Shown: one piece after another, positions 7,343-12,037 of the stretch
Layout: every line of letters begins with the position of its first letter
How positions within the stretch are numbered: position 1 is the stretch's first letter
Source of the DNA: Mariprofundaceae bacterium
Lineage (GTDB): Bacteria > Pseudomonadota > Zetaproteobacteria > Mariprofundales > Mariprofundaceae
Assembly: GCA_013139875.1 (NCBI GenBank)
Contig: WSZY01000086.1
Coordinates: 1 to 12,037 of the forward strand
Length of the DNA: 12,037 nucleotides
Reading direction: 5' to 3'
Program-made: the position numbers and the translations under genes
Notes under the pieces: generated by a model
Seen by the model: the letters and a program-made list of their open reading frames with translations, nothing else
Told to the model about the DNA's origin: nothing
Databases searched by the model: none

Positions 7343-7799
7343 GTTAAACACGGTTAAAACACTCGTTGCCATGGTGGCAATCGGATTGCTCTTTGGCTGT
7401 TCAGGTGAGACGACTGCCAATGCAACCGGGCCTGTGGTCTATAAATCAGCAACCTGCCCCTGCTGCGATGACTGGATAACACATATGCGGAAAGAGGGTT
7501 TCAAGATGCGTACCGAGGTACGCAAGGATATGGACAGCATCAAAGCCTCCAATGGCGTCACACCCAAACTGGCTTCCTGCCATACTGCCCTGATTGATGG
7601 CTATGTAATCGAAGGGCATGTGCCTGCTGCGGATGTAAAACGTCTGCTCAAGGAGAAGCCTGCTGACATTGTCGGGCTGACTGCTCCCGGCATGCCGATG
7701 AAATCACCCGGCATGCAGGCTGAAGGGCTTCCTCCGAAAGGCTACAATGTGATTGCATTCAAGAAGGATGGCTCTACCGAGGTCTACACCCGCTATTAA
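7317..7799 (+). CDS. DUF411 (CopG-like) periplasmic copper-binding lipoprotein
   Basis: A 160-residue member of the DUF411 family; the copper-resistance protein CopG belongs to this family and has been reported to bind a multinuclear copper cluster through cysteines. An N-terminal hydrophobic segment (15-27) ends in LLFGC28, a plausible lipobox, so the protein is probably lipid-anchored facing the periplasm. The family core is clear: VYKSATCPCCDDW gives C47, C49 and C50; LASCHTALIDGYVIEGHVP gives C88, H89 and H101; then GLTAPGMPMKSPGM (M126, M128, M133) and a final strand pair (YNVIAFKKDGSTEVY). The ATG at 7317 has GGGAG (7306-7310) at 6 nt; an upstream in-frame TTG at 7296 is less likely because it would spoil the signal peptide. 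The gene overlaps the end of cusA by 26 nt, so it is almost certainly co-translated with the pump. Donation of copper to, or reduction and storage beside, the pump is inferred. Confidence 0.93.
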   Translation: MTAHLSTHKLNTVKTLVAMVAIGLLFGCSGETTANATGPVVYKSATCPCCDDWITHMRKEGFKMRTEVRKDMDSIKASNGVTPKLASCHTALIDGYVIEGHVPAADVKRLLKEKPADIVGLTAPGMPMKSPGMQAEGLPPKGYNVIAFKKDGSTEVYTRY

Positions 7800-7813
7800 G
7801 CCAGTGTGTGAAG

Positions 7814-7840
7814 GACCGCTTTTGGTAGCTGAAAGTGGTC
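7814..7840. terminator. Hairpin between convergent genes, weak terminator candidate
   Basis: GACCGCTTT (7814-7822) can pair with AAAGTGGTC (7832-7840) over 9 bp with one G-U pair in plus-strand RNA, around a 9-nt loop. It lies just after the DUF411 stop and overlaps the stop codon of the convergent esterase gene. No T-tract follows on either strand, so it would be at best a non-canonical or Rho-assisted end, or a 3' stabilising structure. Confidence 0.3.
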
Positions 7841-8516
7841 ACTTGCTGGCCAGAACAGATGTGATCCACTTGCCGATCCTGATGATCTCTTCATGACAGA
7901 CGGAGTGCTCCATCGGGTAGCTGTGCCACTCCACCGAGTAGCCGAACGATTCCAGTTTGCGATGAGAGTTATCCCCCAGCGTATAGGGAACAACCGGATC
8001 TTCCACGCCGTGCGCCATGAAGATGGACGAACTCTTTGATTCCAGGCAGAGCTCCTGCTCAACTGTTTCAGCCAGCGGGAGGTAGCAGGAGAGCGCCATA
8101 ATTCCGGCCAGAGGCTCGCCCTGACGAAGCCCCACATGCAGTGCCATGGCTCCCCCCTGCGAGAATCCGGCCAGAATGATCCGGTTTGAGGCGATGCCAT
8201 GCATCTCCTCCCTGTCAATCAACAGCTGTATCTGTCTGGCTGATTCACGAATGCCCGCTTCATCCTGCTGATAACCGATGTCTGTATGCTTCATATCATA
8301 CCATGCCGGCATGATGTAACCGCTATTGATGGAGACCGGTATGGATGGTGCGTGCGGAAAGACAAAGCGCAGATGCAGATCGTTAGGCAGACCAAGCTCC
8401 GGCACAATCGCCTCAAAATCATGCCCGTCCGCACCGAGGCCATGCAACCAGATAATGGTGGCAGTCGGATTCTCTCCGGTAGCCAGTTCAATGGCAGGAA
8501 GCGTTCGGGTTTTCAT
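7839..8516 (-). CDS. Phospholipase/carboxylesterase-family serine hydrolase
   Basis: A cytoplasmic alpha/beta-hydrolase of the Abhydrolase_2 (lysophospholipase/carboxylesterase, acyl-protein thioesterase-like) family that would hydrolyse short acyl esters or thioesters. The 225 residues match the usual length. The order of motifs is typical: IIWLHGLGADGHDFE (21-35, oxyanion-hole loop), RFVFPHAPSIPV (50-61), the nucleophile elbow LAGFSQGGAMAL with S119, MAHGVEDPVVP with D173, and YPMEHSVCHEE with H204. No signal peptide is seen. The ATG at 8516 begins the conserved part directly; the sequence before it has no strong Shine-Dalgarno. The gene faces away from mpl across an 88-bp divergent region and converges on the metal cluster. 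Its physiological substrate cannot be read from the sequence and there is no sign that it works with its neighbours. Confidence 0.93.
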   Translation of the reverse strand: MKTRTLPAIELATGENPTATIIWLHGLGADGHDFEAIVPELGLPNDLHLRFVFPHAPSIPVSINSGYIMPAWYDMKHTDIGYQQDEAGIRESARQIQLLIDREEMHGIASNRIILAGFSQGGAMALHVGLRQGEPLAGIMALSCYLPLAETVEQELCLESKSSSIFMAHGVEDPVVPYTLGDNSHRKLESFGYSVEWHSYPMEHSVCHEEIIRIGKWITSVLASK

Positions 8517-8582
8517 CGCACAAGCATGCCACGAAGTCTATGCAATCCCAAACAGGCGTGTTTTTTTGCTTTGTTGAAGAAG

Positions 8583-8602
8583 CTGCATATCATCACATGC
8601 AG
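8583..8602. promoter_or_regulatory. Inverted repeat just before the mpl start codon
   Basis: CTGCAT (8583-8588) and ATGCAG (8597-8602) form a perfect 6-bp inverted repeat with an 8-nt centre and end 2 nt before the mpl ATG. In RNA it would occupy the place of the Shine-Dalgarno sequence, which is otherwise hard to see here. It might limit translation of mpl or be an operator. The 88-bp region between the esterase gene and mpl also holds a run of seven T at 8561-8567; no strong promoter pair was found on either strand. Confidence 0.3.
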
Positions 8603-8604
8603 AA

Positions 8605-10005
8605 ATGAGAGAAAAACAGCATATCCACATTCTTGGCATCTGCGGAACGGCCATGGCAGCCATTGCCAGCCTGGCAAAAGAGACGGGCTTTGATGTGACC
8701 GGATCCGACTCCGGCATCTATCCACCTATGTCTGACTATCTTGAATCACTCGATATTCCCGTTCAGCCATTCAGTGAAAAAAATCTCACCCCTGCGCCGG
8801 ATATCGTTGTCATCGGCAATGCCATGAGCCGGGGCAATATTGAAGTGGAAGCCACACTGGATCGTGGGCTTACCTACCTCTCCGGGCCTGAGTTTATCGG
8901 TAAACAGATTCTTCCTAACAGGCACGCCATTGTTGCAGCCGGCACCCACGGAAAGACCACCACATCCAGTATCATGGCCCATCTTCTTGAAGAGGCGGGG
9001 TGCAGTCCGGGTTTTATGATCGGTGGCATCCCGGAAAATTTCGGTGGTGGTGCAAGAGCAGGTGCCGGTGAATATTTTGTACTGGAGGGTGATGAGTATG
9101 ACACCGCCTTCTTCGATAAACGATCCAAGTTTCTACACTACCGGGCCCGCACCCTGATTCTGAACAATCTTGAGTATGATCATGCCGATATCTTCCCCGA
9201 TCTGGAAGCGATCAAGACCCAGTTTCATCACCTGATTCGCACTATCCCGAAGTCAGGCAATATCATCATTAACGCCGATGACCTGAACCTGACTGACGTG
9301 TTGTCACGGGGTAGCTGGACACCACTCACCACCTTCGCCCGGCTGGGTCATAAGAGCGCCCAGTGGCAGTGGGAATCCATCGCACCTGATGGCAGTCACT
9401 TCCGTCTCTATCAACATGGGAAGTGTGTCATTGAAGCCAGCTGGCAGATGATCGGTGTCCACAACGTAGCCAATGCCTGCGGTGTCGCTGCCGCTGCAAC
9501 CACGCTCGGCATTGATATGAGCATTATCAAAGATGCCTTTGAATCCTTCTCCGGCATCCGTCGTCGTATGACACTGGTCGGAGAGGCCAATGGCATCAGA
9601 ATATTCGATGATTTTGCTCACCACCCAACGGCTATTACAGGCATGGTCTCAGCTGCTAAACACGCCATGAAAACAGATGGGCAGCTATGGGTCGTTGTTG
9701 AGCCACGCAGCAATACCATGCGCTCAAAAATTCATCAGGATCGTCTGCCTCACTGCTTTGATGATGCGGATCGGGTAATTTTTGCTTCCGTCTCAGAGCG
9801 TAATCTTCAACCCCATGAGCTGCTTGATACAGATATGGTCTGCAGTCTGATCGGCAACCACGCAGTGGTTCTCCCCGATGTATCGAGTATCATCGAATAT
9901 ATTGCATCCAACTCCGGGCCCGGTGATGATCTGTTGATCCTGAGCAATGGCGCTTTTGATGGCATCCACCAAAAGCTGTTACAACGACTTCTGAAAAATC
10001 TTTAA
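8605..10005 (+). CDS. mpl: Mpl, UDP-N-acetylmuramate:L-alanyl-gamma-D-glutamyl-meso-diaminopimelate ligase
   Basis: This cytoplasmic ATP-dependent ligase attaches the recycled murein tripeptide L-Ala-gamma-D-Glu-meso-Dap to UDP-MurNAc, returning wall fragments to peptidoglycan synthesis. The 466 residues are close to the usual 450-460. Mur-ligase motifs appear in order: the N-terminal nucleotide-binding loop HILGICGTAMAAIA (8-21), the SGPEFIGK segment (93-100) and the ATP-binding loop AAGTHGKTTTSS (111-122). They continue with EGDEYDTAFFDKRSKF (161-176), NNLEYDHADIF (187-197), the DDFAHHPTAI motif in the third domain and EPRSNTMRSKIHQ near the end. The opening 'IHILGICGT' and the DEYDTAFFD motif distinguish Mpl from MurC. 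Base 8605 is the only ATG before a TGA at 8575. The 3' end overlaps the convergent downstream gene by 4 nt. Confidence 0.97.
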   Translation: MREKQHIHILGICGTAMAAIASLAKETGFDVTGSDSGIYPPMSDYLESLDIPVQPFSEKNLTPAPDIVVIGNAMSRGNIEVEATLDRGLTYLSGPEFIGKQILPNRHAIVAAGTHGKTTTSSIMAHLLEEAGCSPGFMIGGIPENFGGGARAGAGEYFVLEGDEYDTAFFDKRSKFLHYRARTLILNNLEYDHADIFPDLEAIKTQFHHLIRTIPKSGNIIINADDLNLTDVLSRGSWTPLTTFARLGHKSAQWQWESIAPDGSHFRLYQHGKCVIEASWQMIGVHNVANACGVAAAATTLGIDMSIIKDAFESFSGIRRRMTLVGEANGIRIFDDFAHHPTAITGMVSAAKHAMKTDGQLWVVVEPRSNTMRSKIHQDRLPHCFDDADRVIFASVSERNLQPHELLDTDMVCSLIGNHAVVLPDVSSIIEYIASNSGPGDDLLILSNGAFDGIHQKLLQRLLKNL

Positions 10006-10820
10006 CTGCCGTAACGTGCCTTAAGACGCTCGTCTTCAAGCCATGCGTCCAGCTTATCTCTGCAGCCATGCACATTAGCCTGTTGCATTGCAAACCACTT
10101 CAGGCCTTTGTTCTGCAGTGCCATAACGGCAACATCATGCAAATCCTGTCGCCCTCCGATGATACATTTGCTGGTGATAAAATCTTTTTCTGAAGCGATA
10201 CGAATGCCGATCTCCTCAATCGCATCATCTGTATTCACGCCAACCGAACCTGCCGGAACAATTTGATAACTGATCCCATCACAATCACCATTAATCACCC
10301 ATGTTGATTTTTTTTCACTGTCGTTCGAATTCAGCGTTGCATGGATGCCTTCCTCGCTTAGTAGCTGCATCATCTTCTTTACCGGCAGATCAACTGTAAA
10401 CTCGACCACTTTCTCATACTGCTCAATTCCATGTAAATTTGCGCATACTCCACCGAGAATGACACCATGGGAATTGAGGATGGATGACAATTTTCGAACC
10501 ACGGACGATATCGAACTGCGTGCCCCCCTCTCCGAGACTGACAAATCGAGGGCGGCTGCATACATATCATCCAGCCTGATCAACCGCCGATAGTAGGGGT
10601 TGGACGAGACCACCTTCAGGGCATCGCGGTTGTTGATCTTCACCCTTTCGAGCTCCACCAATCCCTTTTCAACAAACTTCTGCACATTGTCATACACCCG
10701 TCTGTATGGCCGCCTGGCATCTTTCGCTAACTGATAAATTACTACCGGCTCCCGCCGCTCTACCAATTCCAACAGTTCTCTCTGCTTATTTGTTAGCCCT
10801 TGTTTTGTCATATATGACAT
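10002..10820 (-). CDS. Predicted winged-helix protein fused to a degenerate nucleotidyltransferase-like domain, function unknown
   Basis: A 272-residue protein that I cannot assign to a named family. Residues 9-75 read as a winged helix-turn-helix (LTNKQRELLELVERREPVVI, then a 'QLAKDARRPYRRVYDNVQKF' recognition-helix region and a wing GLVELERVKINNRDALKVV), like the MarR/TrmB or AbiEi class. Residues about 115-235 resemble a minimal nucleotidyltransferase of the AbiEii/DUF6036 kind: GVILGGVCANLHG (119-131) fits the hGG...HG signature, and KCIIGGRQDLHDVAVM (218-233) fits the family's C-terminal K...R.KD..D motif. Where active members have R-x-T-x-D-h-D after HG, this protein has Q134, E136, V138 and E140, so catalysis is unlikely. 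ATG at 10820 is used; ATG at 10811 is an alternative, and neither has a Shine-Dalgarno. A role as a DNA-binding regulator that senses a ligand is an inference. Confidence 0.75.
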   Translation of the reverse strand: MSYMTKQGLTNKQRELLELVERREPVVIYQLAKDARRPYRRVYDNVQKFVEKGLVELERVKINNRDALKVVSSNPYYRRLIRLDDMYAAALDLSVSERGARSSISSVVRKLSSILNSHGVILGGVCANLHGIEQYEKVVEFTVDLPVKKMMQLLSEEGIHATLNSNDSEKKSTWVINGDCDGISYQIVPAGSVGVNTDDAIEEIGIRIASEKDFITSKCIIGGRQDLHDVAVMALQNKGLKWFAMQQANVHGCRDKLDAWLEDERLKARYGS

Positions 10821-10829
10821 ATTGATATG
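10806..10829. promoter_or_regulatory. Two overlapping dyads over the start of the winged-helix gene, candidate autoregulatory operator
   Basis: TGTCATATATGACA (10806-10819) is a perfect 14-bp palindrome. It is followed by CATAT-TG-ATATG (10818-10829), a second dyad that shares two bases with it. Together they cover the start codon of the winged-helix gene (10820) and its next possible start (10811). A TTGACG box on the minus strand (10842-10847) lies just upstream, without a good -10 at the right distance. Such a site is what an autorepressing winged-helix dimer would use, but binding is inferred only from symmetry and position. Confidence 0.45.
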
Positions 10830-10883
10830 TTAAAATCATTTCGTCAAGCCTTCAGATAATTTCAGAACAACCTGCCAATATAT

Positions 10884-10912
10884 TCCACAGTCCGTTTGAG
10901 GGGATTTATAAC
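10884..10912 (+). promoter_or_regulatory. Candidate sigma70 promoter of proS
   Basis: TCCACA (10884-10889) and TATAAC (10907-10912) are separated by 17 bp and match the consensus boxes at 4/6 and 5/6 positions. Transcription would begin near 10919, leaving a leader of about 73 nt before the proS ATG. GAGG (10899-10902) and CCTC (10914-10917) can also pair across the -10 box. The rest of the 171-bp gap holds the dyads next to the winged-helix gene and nothing else I recognise. Confidence 0.4.
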
Positions 10913-10991
10913 GCCTCTTAAATGACAAACAGATCTATCAGTCAATATTTCCACTACCTCACTTCCAGCTTCACCGCTATGCTTCCGAGCT

Positions 10992-12037
10992 ATGCGCTAT
11001 TCACGATTTCTTGCCCCTACTCTCCGTGATGACCCGGCTGATGCCGAAGTCATTTCACACAGGCTTTTACTAAGAGCCGGCTACATCCGCCGTGTAACTT
11101 CAGGTGTTTACAATTTTCTGCCGATGGGGCTGCGTGTCCTACGCAAGATTGAGCAGGTCGTACGTGAAGAGATGAACCGCGCCGGTGCCCAGGAGCTGTT
11201 GATGCCAATGGTGCAGCCCAGTGAGCTGTGGGAGAAATCCAACCGCTGGGAGAAGTATGGCCCGGAACTGCTTCGCATCACAGATCGTCATGGCCATGTC
11301 TCATGCCTTGGTCCAACCCATGAAGAGGTAATCTGCGATCTGGTTTCCCGTGAGCTTCGATCCTACAAACAGCTCCCCATGAACCTCTACCAGATTCAGT
11401 CCAAGTTCCGTGATGAAATTCGTCCACGCTTCGGCCTGATGCGCGGGCGTGAATTCGTGATGAAAGATGCCTACTCCTTCCATGCCGATGAGGCATCTCT
11501 GGAAGCTGAATACCAGAATATGTTTGAAACCTACAAGCGGATATTTACCCGGCTGGGCCTGAAGTTCCGCCCGGTGGAAGCCGATCCCGGCTCCATCGGC
11601 GGTAGTGCCAGCCATGAGTTCCACGTGCTGGCTGATTCCGGTGAAGACCTGATTGCTCACTGTTCGGCATGTGAATACGCCGCCAATGTCGAAATGGCGG
11701 AATCAACCCGCAACATTCCGACAGGCGAAGCAGGCGACATGACAGATGTTGATACACCCAATGCCACCTCGGCGGAAGATGTGGCCGCATACCTCAACGC
11801 TGATATTGCACAGCTGGTGAAAACACTGCTCTACCACGTCACTGGCGGCCCGAATGACGGTAACGTCGTCGCTGCCTGTATTCGTGGCGATGACCAACTG
11901 CAGGAGACCAAGCTGATACGTGCCCTGAATGCCACGGGTGTGGAGATGGCCTCCAATGAAGAGATTAAAGCAGTCGGCGGCATTACAGGTTTCGTTGGCC
12001 CGGTTGGCTTAAGTTGTAAACGTCTGTTTGATGAGAC
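10992..12037 (+). CDS. proS: Prolyl-tRNA synthetase, bacterial type, 3' end off the window
   Basis: This class II synthetase charges tRNA-Pro with proline in the cytoplasm. The 348 visible residues of a usual 570 open with [20 protein letters not shown]. Motif 1 follows ([19 protein letters not shown] and [19 protein letters not shown]), then 'LGPTHEE', and motif 2 as [20 protein letters not shown] with [11 protein letters not shown]. The sequence then enters the region of the bacterial editing insertion (about 220 onward; '[12 protein letters not shown]' and the YbaK-like 'VKTLLYH'), so this is the bacterial type with an INS editing domain, not the archaeal-eukaryotic type. Motif 3 and the anticodon-binding domain lie beyond the right edge. 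ATG at 10992 is the first in-frame start after a TGA at 10923; the ribosome-binding site is weak (CGAG just upstream). Confidence 0.96.
   Translation, partial: MRYSRFLAPTLRDDPADAEVISHRLLLRAGYIRRVTSGVYNFLPMGLRVLRKIEQVVREEMNRAGAQELLMPMVQPSELWEKSNRWEKYGPELLRITDRHGHVSCLGPTHEEVICDLVSRELRSYKQLPMNLYQIQSKFRDEIRPRFGLMRGREFVMKDAYSFHADEASLEAEYQNMFETYKRIFTRLGLKFRPVEADPGSIGGSASHEFHVLADSGEDLIAHCSACEYAANVEMAESTRNIPTGEAGDMTDVDTPNATSAEDVAAYLNADIAQLVKTLLYHVTGGPNDGNVVAACIRGDDQLQETKLIRALNATGVEMASNEEIKAVGGITGFVGPVGLSCKRLFDE

Noticed and set aside
7800..7838. A standard intrinsic terminator between the convergent DUF411 and esterase genes
   Set aside because: The hairpin is there but has no T-run on either side, so it is listed only as a weak candidate.
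8555..8572. Run of seven T (8561-8567) as an intrinsic terminator
   Set aside because: No stable GC-rich stem precedes it, and both flanking genes read away from this gap, so neither needs a terminator here.
10002..10820. A complete type IV toxin-antitoxin (AbiE) locus
   Set aside because: Only one reading frame is present, no second partner gene adjoins it, and the nucleotidyltransferase signature lacks its key acidic residues. The resemblance is kept only as an observation about domain make-up.
1..12037. CRISPR arrays, tRNA or rRNA genes, insertion sequences
   Set aside because: No regularly spaced repeats, no cloverleaf with a CCA-type end, no rRNA-like stretch, and no transposase motif or terminal inverted repeat were seen.

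Overview
The window looks like the chromosome of a Gram-negative bacterium, probably a proteobacterium. The evidence is a tripartite RND efflux pump that spans periplasm and outer membrane, Mpl (recycling of meso-diaminopimelate muropeptides), an IspB-type polyprenyl diphosphate synthase and a bacterial-type ProRS. Base composition looks moderate and fairly even throughout. The lineage cannot be fixed from sequence reading alone.

Layout, left to right. (1) 1-829, minus: 5' part of a long-chain polyprenyl diphosphate synthase (ispB), cut by the window edge. (2) 900-7799, plus: a compact copper/silver (Cu+/Ag+) detoxification cluster made of a small secreted His/Met/Cys-rich protein, an outer-membrane factor, a CusB-type adaptor, a CusA-type RND pump and a DUF411 (CopG-like) lipoprotein. 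The last four genes are tightly packed, with overlaps of 8 and 26 nt and a 38-nt gap. (3) 7839-8516, minus: a phospholipase/carboxylesterase-family serine hydrolase. (4) 8605-10005, plus: mpl. (5) 10002-10820, minus: an unusual protein with a predicted winged helix followed by a degenerate nucleotidyltransferase-like domain, whose stop codon overlaps that of mpl. (6) 10992 to the right edge, plus: proS, 5' part.

How the genes would work together: the secreted protein, the Met-containing modules of the adaptor and the DUF411 lipoprotein would bind Cu(I)/Ag(I) in the periplasm. The CusA-type trimer, whose methionine triad and transmembrane aspartate are all present, would drive export through the adaptor and outer-membrane channel. 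No CusRS two-component system, CusF or copper P-type ATPase lies in the window, so regulation must come from elsewhere. The cluster sits among housekeeping genes (ispB, mpl, proS), and no insertion sequence, integrase or tRNA is visible at its borders.

The least conventional items are the winged-helix/pseudo-nucleotidyltransferase protein with paired dyads over its start codon, and the secreted metal-binding protein at the head of the efflux cluster, with inverted and direct repeats at its 3' end. All gaps between genes are shorter than 300 bp. No rRNA, tRNA, CRISPR or transposon was recognised.
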